A DNA stretch of 64,000 nucleotides from Bacteroidota bacterium (GCA_003045895.1 PZPC01000002.1:1-64000), one strand, 5' to 3'; positions 50,791 to 61,210 are shown, numbered from the stretch's first letter. The notes: generated by a model from the letters alone, not told the origin. Made by a program: numbers and translations.

Positions 50791-52767
50791 TCAATTCCCC
50801 TCCTGCACCTTCCGGTCAATTTCCGGATCAATTTCGCGTGCTTTCTGGAAAGCCTGATTGGCCTGGTCGGGCTGGTTGCTGTTGTAGTAGGCGGTGCCCA
50901 GGTCGAACCAGGCGCGGGCATTTTGGGGTTGCAGCTGGGTGTTTTTGGCAAACAGCTCCACGGCGCGTGGCGCGTTGCCGGCGATGCCGTTGGCGACGCC
51001 GAGCAGGCGAATGGTCTCCGTGTCGTTGGGCAGCGCCTGGTAGGCTTGCTCCAGGTAGCGGATAGCCGTGGGGATGTCACCGCGTTGCTCGCCGTAGTAG
51101 CGGCCGGCGTCGCGGTAGGTAATCATGAGGTTGTCGAAAGCCTGGTCGTAGCCGGGGTCGATCTGGCGGGCCTGCTGGTAAGCCTGGATCGCTTCGTCGT
51201 AGCGTCGGAGGTAATTCAGGATATTCCCTTTGATAAAATAGGCCTGCTTGTAGGTGGGGTGAATGCGGATGGCGGCTTCGATGTGGCCGAGCGCCTCCTG
51301 CAGGAGCGGTTGCTGAGTGGCTTGTTGTGCCGGGGGCAAGCCAGCCCAGCGGACGGACAATTCCCCCGCCATGGCATTGCGCAACTTGGCACTGTTGGGC
51401 GAAGTGTGGATGTCGGTGGTGAAGAGGGTGTAATTGTCTTTCCAGGCCGGGTTGCGCAAGATCGTCAGGGCGGCAAAGCCCAACCCCAGGCCCAGGAGCA
51501 AGCCCGTGCGGTATTTGAGCCCGGACAAGTACGTAGCCATCAGCCAACTGACCAGCAGGGCAAAACCAACCGATGGCATGAACACAAACCGCTCCGACAT
51601 GTTGGTACCCACCGGAAAAACGATATTGGATACAATAGACAGCGACAAGAGGTAAAACAAAATGGCAAAGCTGCCAACAGACTTGGTCTTCAGCCCCCAC
51701 ACGGCGTATACCACCAGCCCCAGGTAGAGGAAAAGGCTGAGCAACACCCGCCAGTCAGCAAAAGTAAGGATGCCAATCTGGCGCGGATAGTAGTCGTGCG
51801 TGAGCGGCATCGGAGCCACCAACAGCTGGGCGTAGCGCCCCAGGGTGTAGGTGATGGTGGCCGCCTTTTCGCCCGCCGAAAAGGGTACCCACTGGTTGTT
51901 TTCAACCTTTAGGAAGGGGTTATTCATGAGCTCCCCACTGGGTTCACCAAAGTCCAGGCCCAGGATGCTACTCCTGATAACCATAAACAGAATCGCCGCC
52001 GCCACCAGTGGCACTACCCGTTGCGCAATTTTCGGGATACTTTCGTTGGTAAAAAAATAGAAAGCCAGCGGTGCAATAGCCAGGAAAGTGATGGCATTTT
52101 CTTTGGCCAGCAGCGCCAAAAAGAAGCACAGGCCGGCCAGGATGTAGCACAGTTTATCCTTGCGAAGCAATAACCAGACGGCAGCCAGGCTCCCGAGCAA
52201 GGTCATGATCTCGTCGCGCCCTTTGATATTGGCTACCGCTTCGGTATGCAAAGGATGAACGGCGAAGAGAAACGCCGTGAACAAGGGAATCCAGTACACA
52301 GCGCTGGGAGGCAGCTTTTTGTCCCACCCGGCGCGCGCCTGAAAAAGTGCCAGCAGCAGGCCGTACAGCACCAGCACCGTGAACCCGTACCAGAGTGTAT
52401 TGAACACGTGCATGACGTGCGGGTTGTTGCCAAAGAGCTGGTATTCCAGCGCAAACTGGGCGGGAGTCAGCGGACGGTAGCGCCCACCAGACACGAGTTT
52501 GGCCTTGCCTTCCACTTTGAAAAAACCGTAGAACGTATCGTATTTAAACAGCCCCGGCCAGCCGCTCACCCCCTCGGTGGTAAACATATTGTCGGTGATG
52601 ACAATGGCATCGTCCTGCGCATAGTCGTGCTGAAAAGTATTGGCGTACAGCAACACGCTCAGCAGGAACAAGCCCAGGCCCAGGTAGCGGGTCTGCGTCA
52701 GCCAGGCCCAGGAACTGGGTACGGTGGGCGGCGTTTTTTTTACGATTTTATTCTTCGGTGCGGCCAT
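50791..52767 (-). CDS. Polytopic membrane protein with C-terminal TPRs (TMTC/GT-C-like)
   Basis: FQHDYAQDDAIVITDN; YRPLTPAQFALEYQLFG; many TM segments; C-terminal TPR array; start MAAPKNK chosen so it does not overlap the upstream gene. Confidence 0.8.
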   Translation of the reverse strand: MAAPKNKIVKKTPPTVPSSWAWLTQTRYLGLGLFLLSVLLYANTFQHDYAQDDAIVITDNMFTTEGVSGWPGLFKYDTFYGFFKVEGKAKLVSGGRYRPLTPAQFALEYQLFGNNPHVMHVFNTLWYGFTVLVLYGLLLALFQARAGWDKKLPPSAVYWIPLFTAFLFAVHPLHTEAVANIKGRDEIMTLLGSLAAVWLLLRKDKLCYILAGLCFFLALLAKENAITFLAIAPLAFYFFTNESIPKIAQRVVPLVAAAILFMVIRSSILGLDFGEPSGELMNNPFLKVENNQWVPFSAGEKAATITYTLGRYAQLLVAPMPLTHDYYPRQIGILTFADWRVLLSLFLYLGLVVYAVWGLKTKSVGSFAILFYLLSLSIVSNIVFPVGTNMSERFVFMPSVGFALLVSWLMATYLSGLKYRTGLLLGLGLGFAALTILRNPAWKDNYTLFTTDIHTSPNSAKLRNAMAGELSVRWAGLPPAQQATQQPLLQEALGHIEAAIRIHPTYKQAYFIKGNILNYLRRYDEAIQAYQQARQIDPGYDQAFDNLMITYRDAGRYYGEQRGDIPTAIRYLEQAYQALPNDTETIRLLGVANGIAGNAPRAVELFAKNTQLQPQNARAWFDLGTAYYNSNQPDQANQAFQKAREIDPEIDRKVQEGN

Positions 52768-52874
52768 GGGTTGTTGTCTGGTTTGCCACGGCGGCCGATC
52801 TGTCGAGCCGGGTCGGCCGCCGTGGTCAATATTAGCAGAATCCGTCTTGCTGGTAATCAATTGGTGTATTTCCC

Positions 52875-54662
52875 CTAAAAGCTGGCGATCCAACCATCGA
52901 TCTTAGTCTCCAGGATAGCCAGCGGTACGCAACCCGTCTCCAATACCTGGTTGTGAAACTGGCGGATATCGAATTTATCGCCCAGCGCTTGCTCAGCTTT
53001 GGCGCGGAGTTCGCGGATCTTGAGTTGCCCAATTTTATACGAAAGTGCCTGCCCGGGGTTGGCCATGTAGCGCTCGATTTCGGCGGTGATGCCGGCTTCG
53101 CTTTCGGCCTCGTGGTCGAGAGAATACTGGATGGCCTGCTCGCGGGTCCAGCCCTTCGAATGCAGGCCGGTATCCACCACCAGGCGCACGGCGCGGTGCA
53201 TTTCGGCACCCAGCATACCAAAGTATTGGTACGGATCGGTGTACAAGCCGAGCTCCTTACCCAGCGATTCGCAGTACAGAGCCCAGCCTTCGCCGTAGCC
53301 GCTGTACCAGAGGGTTTTTCGGAAGGCAGGCAGTACGGTGCTCTCCTGCGTCAGGGAAATCTGGTAGTGGTGGCCGGGGATCGCTTCGTGCAAAAACAGC
53401 GATTCGTCGGAATAGACATTGTACGTCTTAGCATCGGGGATAGGGGTGTAGAAAATACCGGGGCGGGTACCGTCCAGTGAGCCCGGGCTGTACTCAGCGC
53501 TGGCCGAATTTTCGCGGAAAGCCTCGGTGCGGCGCACCTCAAAAGCCGTCTTGGGCTTCAGGTCGAAAAGGCGCTCCAGCTGGGGCTTCATCCGTTCGTG
53601 GATGGCGTTGAAGTTGGCGATCACCTGCTCGGGCTGGGTGTAGGGCATGAGTTCCTTCTTGTTGCGCACGTAGTCGAAGAACGATTTCAGGTCGCCGGTG
53701 TAGCCTACTTCTGCTTTTACCTTCTCCATTTCTGCCGTGATTCGCGCCACTTCTGCAAGGCCCAGTTGGTGGATCTCGTCGGCGGTCATATTGGTGGTGG
53801 TATAGAGTTTGATCTGGTGCTGGTAGTAAGCTTCTCCGTTGGGGATGGCGGTGATGCCACTCGATGGCCGCCCCGCCGCCAGGTACTCGTTGCCCATGAA
53901 TTGGTACAAGCGGTTGTAGGCAGGAATCACTTTATCGGCGAGCATCGTGCGGTAGGCAGCCGTCAGGGTATCGCGCTCAGCCGCGGTGAAGGATTCGGGA
54001 AAATGCTGTACGGGGCTGTAAAACAGGTGTTGGTCCAGGTCGGTAACCGTCAGGGCTTCCAACTGGGGGAGTACCTTCACGATGAGCGATTTGGGCAACA
54101 CGTAGCCCAACTCAATGCCTTCGCGCATCTTGCTGGCGGCGCTGTCCATCCACACGATGTACTGGTCGAGGCGTTTGAGCCAATTGTTGTAATCCGTTAC
54201 CGTTTTAAAGGGCTGGGCGCTTTCGCCACTGGCAAACTGGCCCATCACGAGGTTCACCGACCACATCTGATCGATTGGAAAAAGATCTTCCCGAAACTTG
54301 AGGCGGTCGAGGTTGATGTCGCATTCCCACTTGAGCAAGGCTTTGCTCACCCGTTCGGTTGCCGTCAGGTCTTCGTCTTTGAAGGTGGCGAGTTTTTCCA
54401 GGTAACTGGTGTAATAATTTTGCAGTTCCTGGCGGTATGCTGCGGAGAGGGTATTGGGAAACTGGTCGTTGTAGCGGGCATCGCCGGCGTAGGTGGCGCT
54501 CATGGGGTTTAGCTGGAGTCCGGCCTCGTAGTAATCGTCGAGTACCTGGTTGAAGGCCATACTGGTGGTGGGTTCGGCGGTGGTGGATTCGCTGGCTGGC
54601 TCTTTTTTACAGGTGGTAAAAAAAAGGATCAGGCAGGCAAGAAGAAGAATTCTGGAAGACAT
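52875..54662 (-). CDS. DUF885 domain-containing lipoprotein (metallopeptidase-like)
   Basis: LFLHEAIPGHHYQISL; YGEGWALYCESLGKELGLY; lipobox ILFFTTCKK. Confidence 0.9.
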   Translation of the reverse strand: MSSRILLLACLILFFTTCKKEPASESTTAEPTTSMAFNQVLDDYYEAGLQLNPMSATYAGDARYNDQFPNTLSAAYRQELQNYYTSYLEKLATFKDEDLTATERVSKALLKWECDINLDRLKFREDLFPIDQMWSVNLVMGQFASGESAQPFKTVTDYNNWLKRLDQYIVWMDSAASKMREGIELGYVLPKSLIVKVLPQLEALTVTDLDQHLFYSPVQHFPESFTAAERDTLTAAYRTMLADKVIPAYNRLYQFMGNEYLAAGRPSSGITAIPNGEAYYQHQIKLYTTTNMTADEIHQLGLAEVARITAEMEKVKAEVGYTGDLKSFFDYVRNKKELMPYTQPEQVIANFNAIHERMKPQLERLFDLKPKTAFEVRRTEAFRENSASAEYSPGSLDGTRPGIFYTPIPDAKTYNVYSDESLFLHEAIPGHHYQISLTQESTVLPAFRKTLWYSGYGEGWALYCESLGKELGLYTDPYQYFGMLGAEMHRAVRLVVDTGLHSKGWTREQAIQYSLDHEAESEAGITAEIERYMANPGQALSYKIGQLKIRELRAKAEQALGDKFDIRQFHNQVLETGCVPLAILETKIDGWIASF

Positions 54663-54724
54663 CGGGTAGAGATTGGTTACGACAAAATGGTTTTGCCGTA
54701 CAAATATACAATACCCGTTGCTTT

Positions 54725-54789
54725 CCGTCGCTTCATCGCTGCGTCGCGATGGGTTTTAAACCCATCGCGGCGCAGCGATGAAGCGACGG
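54725..54789. repeat. 32-bp-arm near-perfect inverted repeat (REP-like palindrome)
   Basis: CCGTCGCTTCATCGCTGCGTCGCGATGGGTTT-T-AAACCCATCGCGGCGCAGCGATGAAGCGACGG; one mismatch. Confidence 0.92.
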
Positions 54790-54795
54790 AGACGA

Positions 54796-55503
54796 TTAAT
54801 TTCCCGGAGGGGTCGTGGGGCGCACCTCCACCTTACTGGGCAGGGTACGGGGGTTCATTTTCAGCAGATCCAGCACCAATTCGCCGATGTCTTCGGGTTG
54901 AATTTTCCAGGCGTCCTTTTCGGAAGGCGTGTGGTCATTGAAATGAGTCGCTACCGAACCGGGCATGATAGTCGTGACTTTGATGCCGTACTGGCGCAGG
55001 TCGAGCATAATGGCCTGGGAAAAGCCGACCAGTCCGAACTTACTGGCGTTGTAGGCCGAACCCTGCTTGAAGAAATTGGTGCCCGCCAGGCTGGCGATGG
55101 TGATGATGTAGCCCTGGCTGTCTTTTAGCGCGGGAATACTGGCTTTGACGGTATGAAAAACGCCCGTGAGGTTGATATCAATGGTGGCTTGCCAATCTTC
55201 GGCGGTCAGGTCCTCGATGGAGGCAAACTTGCCGACGCCGGCGTTGGCGATCACGACGTCGAGGCGGCCCCACTTGTCGAGGACCTGCTGGATCGCTTGC
55301 TGCTCGGAAGCCAGGTTGCGGACATCGGAGGTGATGGCCAGTACTTCGCCCGTACCCGCTTTGGCTAGTTCCGCGGCGGCAGTTTTCAGGGCTTGGGCAT
55401 CCCGTCCGGTAATGGCTACGTTCATCCCTTCGGCGACCATGGCCTGGGCGATGCCCAGTCCGATACCTTTGGATCCGCCGGTGATGTATGCTGTCTTTGT
55501 CAT
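54796..55503 (-). CDS. SDR family oxidoreductase (3-ketoacyl-ACP reductase-like)
   Basis: TAYITGGSKGIGLGIAQAM, VIANAGVGKF, SAYNASKFGLVGFSQA. Confidence 0.93.
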   Translation of the reverse strand: MTKTAYITGGSKGIGLGIAQAMVAEGMNVAITGRDAQALKTAAAELAKAGTGEVLAITSDVRNLASEQQAIQQVLDKWGRLDVVIANAGVGKFASIEDLTAEDWQATIDINLTGVFHTVKASIPALKDSQGYIITIASLAGTNFFKQGSAYNASKFGLVGFSQAIMLDLRQYGIKVTTIMPGSVATHFNDHTPSEKDAWKIQPEDIGELVLDLLKMNPRTLPSKVEVRPTTPPGN

Positions 55504-55603
55504 GTGTTGAATATTTTAGCGCTACCAGGTCAGCAGCGCTGCGTTCAGTGCTTAAACAACAAAATGCGGCTACGGTTTGCCCTTACGGGAATAAGGCGGT
55601 CAT

Positions 55604-56311
55604 TTACAACAGATCATCGCGCCGGTAGCGGGGTGGATCCAGTACGAGGGCCCCATCGGTGGGTCGCGGGTAATTCAGGCGGTAATAAAACCCAGCGATG
55701 ACCCCGTAGGCAAACCCGGCGATGTGGGCCCACCAGGCGACGCCCGCCGTTGCTACCGGCACGGCCTGGAGGTCAGCGTTGCCGAGGGTAACCTGCTGAA
55801 TAATCCAAAACAAGAGAAAGACAAAAGCCGGAATGCGGATGATAAAGAAAATAAACAGCATCTTGATTTTCGAGGAAGGAAACAGGATGAGGTAGCCCCC
55901 CATCACCGCGGCGATGGCACCGCTGGCACCTACCGTAGGGATCTCGCTGCCCAGGTTGAAATAAATGTGCCCGGCGTGGGCCGCCAGGCCACCGATGAAG
56001 TAGAAGAGCAAAAAGCGAAAGCTGCCAATGGTGGCTTCGATATTGTCGGCGAAGATCCAGAGGAAGACCATATTCCCAATGAGGTGCAGCCAGCTGCCGT
56101 GCAGGAACATACTGGTGAAGAGGGTCAGAAAATGCCCCCCCTGCATCACCTCGGCGGGAACGGCGCCATAGGTCATCACAAAGGTTTCAAAAGCGGGTAC
56201 GGATAACGTACTTTGGTACAAAAAGACCAGGGTATTGAGGACGATGAATGCGTAGCTGAAAAACGGATAATATCCGCCTTTTACCTGGTCATCGCCAATG
56301 GGAAAAAGCAT
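55604..56311 (-). CDS. Rhomboid family intramembrane serine protease
   Basis: LHGSWLHLIGNMVFLWIFADNIE; TVGASGAIAAVMGGYL; WWAHIAGFAYG. Confidence 0.93.
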   Translation of the reverse strand: MLFPIGDDQVKGGYYPFFSYAFIVLNTLVFLYQSTLSVPAFETFVMTYGAVPAEVMQGGHFLTLFTSMFLHGSWLHLIGNMVFLWIFADNIEATIGSFRFLLFYFIGGLAAHAGHIYFNLGSEIPTVGASGAIAAVMGGYLILFPSSKIKMLFIFFIIRIPAFVFLLFWIIQQVTLGNADLQAVPVATAGVAWWAHIAGFAYGVIAGFYYRLNYPRPTDGALVLDPPRYRRDDLL

Positions 56312-56335
56312 AAGGAAGCTGTTTTACAAGGTGGT

Positions 56336-56731
56336 TTAGATAGCCGTCACCACCAACCGCAAACGGTAGGCGGCCGGATCAATTTTGGTTCCCTCGGGAT
56401 AAGGTAACAGGGATTCTGCCTCCAAAATATACCCATCAGCCACCAGGGTCTTCGCCTTTTCTGGCATCCCGGAGCGGATGATGAGTTCTACGGGTTGGTC
56501 ATTGACCAACAGTTGCATCCGGGCCTGGCCTTCCCACACGCAGTTCGTATTTACGGGGCACCGCGAATCTTCGGACAATGCTGTCCATTTAATTTGCAGG
56601 TTGGCGCCTTTGTTCAACACCTCTTGCCCGATGGCCAGCTCAAAGGACTCACCAATGACAAAGGTGTCGGGATCTTCGCAGGCGTTGACCCACAGCAGGG
56701 TGAAAGACAACAACAGCAGTATGGATTTCAT
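56336..56731 (-). CDS. Small hypothetical lipoprotein
   Basis: MKSILLLLSFTLLWVNACEDPD lipobox; RCPVNTNCVWEGQA motif. Confidence 0.75.
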   Translation of the reverse strand: MKSILLLLSFTLLWVNACEDPDTFVIGESFELAIGQEVLNKGANLQIKWTALSEDSRCPVNTNCVWEGQARMQLLVNDQPVELIIRSGMPEKAKTLVADGYILEAESLLPYPEGTKIDPAAYRLRLVVTAI

Positions 56732-56904
56732 AATAATTGGTTTTAAAGGATCGACGAATAGAGGTAACTCTATAAAGATAAACAAGTTTTTTTTCAAAAG
56801 CTATCCCCCTCCGACAAACCCGCAAATTGGTCGCCTGGGTAATAGAAAGTACACTTTCAGCAGTTATTGCTTTTTAAATGCCCAATTCGCCCTAAATTTG
56901 CGGC

Positions 56905-57927
56905 ATGAAAATACAAAAATACCACTTCTTCTTTGGTTGGCTGGCCCTGGTTATCGGTCTGAGCAACGCCTGCAGCAACAACCAACCCCAGGAAGCCAGC
57001 ACCGCCCTGGCGCCAAGCGGCAACCAGGAAATTGACCAGGTGACCCAACGCCTCCAGGCTACCCCCAACGACGCGAGCCTCTACGCCCTGCGGGCCGAGT
57101 TGTTTTACGAAAAAAACAGCTATGACCAGGCGATCCTGGACATGACCGCCGCCATGACCCTGGACTCCCTCAACCTGGACTACCACCACCTGCTCTCCGA
57201 TATTTACCTGGACTACTTCCGGTCGCGGCTCGCGCTAAAGACCATGGAGCGCGCCGTGGCCATCGACCCAACCCACCTCCCTTCGCTGCTCAAGCTCAGT
57301 GAGATTCAGCTCTTCCTCAAGAAAAACGAAGATGCCCTGAAGACCCTGGACAAGGTGCTGCGCCAGGATCCGCAAAATGCCCTCGCCTTCTTCTTTATGG
57401 GTAAAAATTTTGAAGAAATGGGCGACCGCAACCGCGCCATCAATGCCTACCAGAAAGCATCGGAAAACGATCCGGAAATGCTGGACGCCTGGATCAAGCT
57501 GGGGCAATTGCACGCCTCAATCAACAGCCAACTCGCCGAAGCCTACTTCGACAATGCCATCGAAGTAGACAGCATGAGTACCGTGGCCCTCAACGCCAAG
57601 GCCGAATACCGCTGGAGCCAGGACGATCCGCAGGAAGCACTGGCGTTATACAAAACCGCCATCCGCAAGGACCGCATGGACGAAAAAAGCTACTACAACG
57701 CCGGCCTCGTCTATCTGGAACTTGATTCCCTGGACAAAGCCTATGAGCACTTCAACATTGCCATTGAAAATGCACCGCTCTACGTAGCGGCCTACTACTA
57801 CCGCGGCTACGCCGCCGAGCTGTTGGGCAAAACCGCCCAGGCCAAAGCCGACTACGAGCACGCCCTGCGGCTGGCGCCCGAATACCAGAAAGCGCTGGAA
57901 GGCGCTGCCCGTTTGCGCGGTAAATAA
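56905..57927 (+). CDS. Tetratricopeptide repeat lipoprotein
   Basis: Lipobox LVIGLSNACS; repeated TPR motifs through C-terminus. Confidence 0.9.
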   Translation: MKIQKYHFFFGWLALVIGLSNACSNNQPQEASTALAPSGNQEIDQVTQRLQATPNDASLYALRAELFYEKNSYDQAILDMTAAMTLDSLNLDYHHLLSDIYLDYFRSRLALKTMERAVAIDPTHLPSLLKLSEIQLFLKKNEDALKTLDKVLRQDPQNALAFFFMGKNFEEMGDRNRAINAYQKASENDPEMLDAWIKLGQLHASINSQLAEAYFDNAIEVDSMSTVALNAKAEYRWSQDDPQEALALYKTAIRKDRMDEKSYYNAGLVYLELDSLDKAYEHFNIAIENAPLYVAAYYYRGYAAELLGKTAQAKADYEHALRLAPEYQKALEGAARLRGK

Positions 57928-57967
57928 GAGTTTTGTATCTTGGTAGGACCTAATCACCTACCTGCTT

Positions 57968-59017
57968 ATGAAAAGTTTCAAATACCTCACGGCCTACATT
58001 ATTCCCGCCCTGGCGGTGTGGGGCCTGCTCCAAGGGGGCTGGGCCAGTTTTGCCACGGTCGGCTTCGCCTTTGGCATCGTTCCCGTGCTGGAAATGCTGC
58101 TCCCGCAGTCGACCAAAAACCTGCCTGCCGACCAGCAGCAAGATTTATTGGGCGAGCGTATTTTCGACTGGTTACTTTACCTCAATGTGCCCATCGTTTA
58201 CAGCATTGTGGGGCTGTACATCTACCAGCTCAATACGCAGGTGTACACCACCGGCGAGTGGGTAGGGCAGTTGCTGGCCGTGGGCATTGTATTGGGTAGT
58301 TGTGGGATTAACGTGGGCCACGAGTTGGGGCACCGCACGCGCCCCTTCGAGCGCTTCCTGTCCAAGGCGCTGTTGTTACCTTGTCTTTACCAACATTTTT
58401 TCATCGAACACAACCGCGGGCACCACAAGAACGTGGCCACGCCCCTCGATCCTGCTACCGCTCGCCGCGGCGAAATACTCTATACCTTTTGGTTCCGTTC
58501 CCTGTGGGGTTCTTACCGCAGTGCCTGGCGCATCGAACGCGACACCCTGCGCCAGCAAGGGCTACCCTGGCTGAGTTTCCACAACGAGATGATCCGCTTC
58601 AGCATGCAGCAGGCCATCTACATCGGCCTGGTGTTTTTGCTTACGCCCGACTGGCAATCAGCGCTGGCCGTGCTGCTGGCAGGCCTCGTGGGAGTGCTCC
58701 TGCTGGAATCCATTAATTACGTGGAACACTACGGCCTGCAACGCCAGCTTTTGCCCAATGGCCGCTACGAGCGCGTGATGCCGCACCATTCCTGGAACGC
58801 CAACTACCAACTGGGGCGCATTATGCTCTACGAGCTTACCCGCCACTCGGATCACCATTATCTGGCCAATAAAAAATATCAGGTGCTGGAACACCACGAA
58901 GCAGCCCCCGTGTTGCCCCTGGGTTATCCGGGCTGTATCCTGTTGGCGATGGTGCCACCGCTGTGGTTTTATGTGATGGATCGGGAGCTGGCGAAGGTGT
59001 CGGGGGTAAATGGGTAA
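57968..59017 (+). CDS. alkB: Alkane 1-monooxygenase (AlkB-type integral membrane diiron hydroxylase)
   Basis: HELGHRTRPFE, HNRGHHKNVATPLDPATAR, NYVEHYGLQRQ (NYxEHYGL signature), LTRHSDHHYLANKKYQVLEHHEAAPVLPLGYPG. Confidence 0.93.
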   Translation: MKSFKYLTAYIIPALAVWGLLQGGWASFATVGFAFGIVPVLEMLLPQSTKNLPADQQQDLLGERIFDWLLYLNVPIVYSIVGLYIYQLNTQVYTTGEWVGQLLAVGIVLGSCGINVGHELGHRTRPFERFLSKALLLPCLYQHFFIEHNRGHHKNVATPLDPATARRGEILYTFWFRSLWGSYRSAWRIERDTLRQQGLPWLSFHNEMIRFSMQQAIYIGLVFLLTPDWQSALAVLLAGLVGVLLLESINYVEHYGLQRQLLPNGRYERVMPHHSWNANYQLGRIMLYELTRHSDHHYLANKKYQVLEHHEAAPVLPLGYPGCILLAMVPPLWFYVMDRELAKVSGVNG

Positions 59018-59134
59018 AAACAGAATTCCAGTATTTTTCACCGCTACCAGAATTGTAGGAGGTGCTGCACAAAGGAACGGTATAGCTTTACAGCAAAGCA
59101 ATAATGCTGTGAATACCGGCTTAAACCCTCCCAA

Positions 59135-61210
59135 ATGCGACACCTTATACTCTTTCTTTTCTGCTGCTTTTCTATTAGCTTCTTATGGGCTCAAGGCATA
59201 GTAGCGCCTATTTTACCTTTCGATTACACCACCAATTTCAAAGATGTGTCCGTTGACCCCAGTGGCAATGGCTGGGCCGTGGGCACCTGTGGCGTTTTGG
59301 CGCGTACCCAAAACAATGGCCAGGATTGGGAACTTTTGGATGCTCCTGAAGGCAAAGACTACACCGCGGTGGCTTGTATGCCCGGCACCAATTGCCAGAC
59401 CGTTTTCCTGGGTACCCATGGGTTGGTCTTACGCAGCACCAACGGCGGACAAAGCTGGACAAGAAATGAACTCGACAATGATGCGGTGCGGGAATTTCAT
59501 TTTTTGGCCAATAATGTGGTCCTTTTTTCCTACTCCAGCGCTGGCCTCTACCGAAGTACCAATGGCGGCGACAGCTGGACCAATATGCCCCTGGATGACA
59601 CCTACAATGGTACGGCTCATTTTCCTACGTCTACTACCGGTTACCTTTTTCAGCGTAGTGGGCCCCTGCTGAAAACAACTGACGCTGGTGCTAGCTGGGA
59701 CTCCATTTACCAGTTTGAAAACAACGCGAATTATGGCGATTGGCTAAGTGAAAACATTGGGTTTTTATACGACTCCAACCGGCAAATTTTCAAAACAACC
59801 AACGGTGGCAGCCAGTGGGAACTCGTCACCGATACGGGGGTGCCAGGTAATGTACGAATGCTGGCCGCCTTGTCGGAAACCGAGCTGGTAGCATACGTTT
59901 TTCCCAGCAATATTTTCCGTTCCTCGGATGGTGGCGTCACCTGGGCCAATACTTCGGCTATTGACATCTGGCAGACGGGGCTTACGATCAATAGCATTCA
60001 CCGGCAAGGAAACAACTTTTGGTTAGCCAGTTCGGCTCATGAAATTTTGTATTCTACCGATGGTTTGCTCACCACCACCAGTCAATTTCCTGATGCACGC
60101 GTAAGTTATGAAGCGGCCGCTTTTGCCAACAGCGAAGTAGGCTATGTACTGCAAGAACGGTACGGTTTGATAAAAACCACCGACGGTGGGGACACCTGGA
60201 CACCCATTGTTACCGACTTTTTTACCGTTAGCCGCAATCTTCTGGTCTTGGATGCGGAAACCGTCATTGTTCCTTACAATTCCTCGGGGGCTCAAATTAC
60301 CCGCGATGGTGGCCAAACCTGGTCGCAGCTCTTACCTCCTGCTATCCACGACACCGTATACGTCTATGATATTACACAACTACCTGGTGGCCGTATCTAT
60401 CTCTTAGGATCGCAGCATGGCATTTACTCCGACGACAATGGCCAAAACTGGCAGGTGGTTTACCATGGGCTAAATATAAATCCACGAAGCTTCTTGTTTA
60501 TCAATGACCAAACAGGGTTCGCGGGCTCTGATGGTGGAAAAATGATGGCGACTACCAATGGTGGGCAATCTTGGTCTTTGGTGTTGAATGGCGAATTGAC
60601 CAACCAGCCCATTTCTAATTTAATGGCGGTGGATGAAAATACCGTCATCTCTTCTTCCATCGGAAATCGTTGTTCGTCTGATGGTGGGCAAACGTGGAGT
60701 GTGGGCGCCTGTAACGGGGTTACGATGGTAGGAAAAGTAGTGACCGCACCCGATGGTACGCGCTATGGTTCTGACTTTACTACGGCCAACCAAAAAATTA
60801 GCCGATCGACGGACGGGGGATTGAGCTGGCAAGAAGTTGCCCAGTTTTGCAATTATGCCGTACCGGCCACCATCACCCCCGATGGCCGTTATCTTTATCT
60901 GGTTTACCGAGGTGGTTTCCTTGGCCGCATCGACTTAGATGCGATCAGCGCCGTAAAAACACCGCGCCAGGCTATAACAGGCGTGAAAGCCTATCCGAAC
61001 CCAACGACTGGACTGCTCCAGATTGATTTACCAAGCCTAGAGACGAAGGCCAGCATTTCTTTTTTCGATTTAACCGGAAAATTAATCCAACAAAGACAAA
61101 CGGAAGCATCGCCTGCTACGCTGGATTTTTCCGCCTTGCCTGCGGGCGTCTATGTACTTCGTGTACAGGGAGCTGGCTGGCTGCAAACGGGTCGCGTACT
61201 AAAGCAGTAG
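59135..61210 (+). CDS. T9SS-sorted beta-propeller (YCF48/BNR-like) protein
   Basis: Repeated 'STNGGQSW', 'TTDGGDTW', 'SSDGGQTW' blades; C-term VKAYPNPTTGLLQIDL...GVYVLRVQGAGWLQTGRVLKQ. Confidence 0.9.
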   Translation: MRHLILFLFCCFSISFLWAQGIVAPILPFDYTTNFKDVSVDPSGNGWAVGTCGVLARTQNNGQDWELLDAPEGKDYTAVACMPGTNCQTVFLGTHGLVLRSTNGGQSWTRNELDNDAVREFHFLANNVVLFSYSSAGLYRSTNGGDSWTNMPLDDTYNGTAHFPTSTTGYLFQRSGPLLKTTDAGASWDSIYQFENNANYGDWLSENIGFLYDSNRQIFKTTNGGSQWELVTDTGVPGNVRMLAALSETELVAYVFPSNIFRSSDGGVTWANTSAIDIWQTGLTINSIHRQGNNFWLASSAHEILYSTDGLLTTTSQFPDARVSYEAAAFANSEVGYVLQERYGLIKTTDGGDTWTPIVTDFFTVSRNLLVLDAETVIVPYNSSGAQITRDGGQTWSQLLPPAIHDTVYVYDITQLPGGRIYLLGSQHGIYSDDNGQNWQVVYHGLNINPRSFLFINDQTGFAGSDGGKMMATTNGGQSWSLVLNGELTNQPISNLMAVDENTVISSSIGNRCSSDGGQTWSVGACNGVTMVGKVVTAPDGTRYGSDFTTANQKISRSTDGGLSWQEVAQFCNYAVPATITPDGRYLYLVYRGGFLGRIDLDAISAVKTPRQAITGVKAYPNPTTGLLQIDLPSLETKASISFFDLTGKLIQQRQTEASPATLDFSALPAGVYVLRVQGAGWLQTGRVLKQ

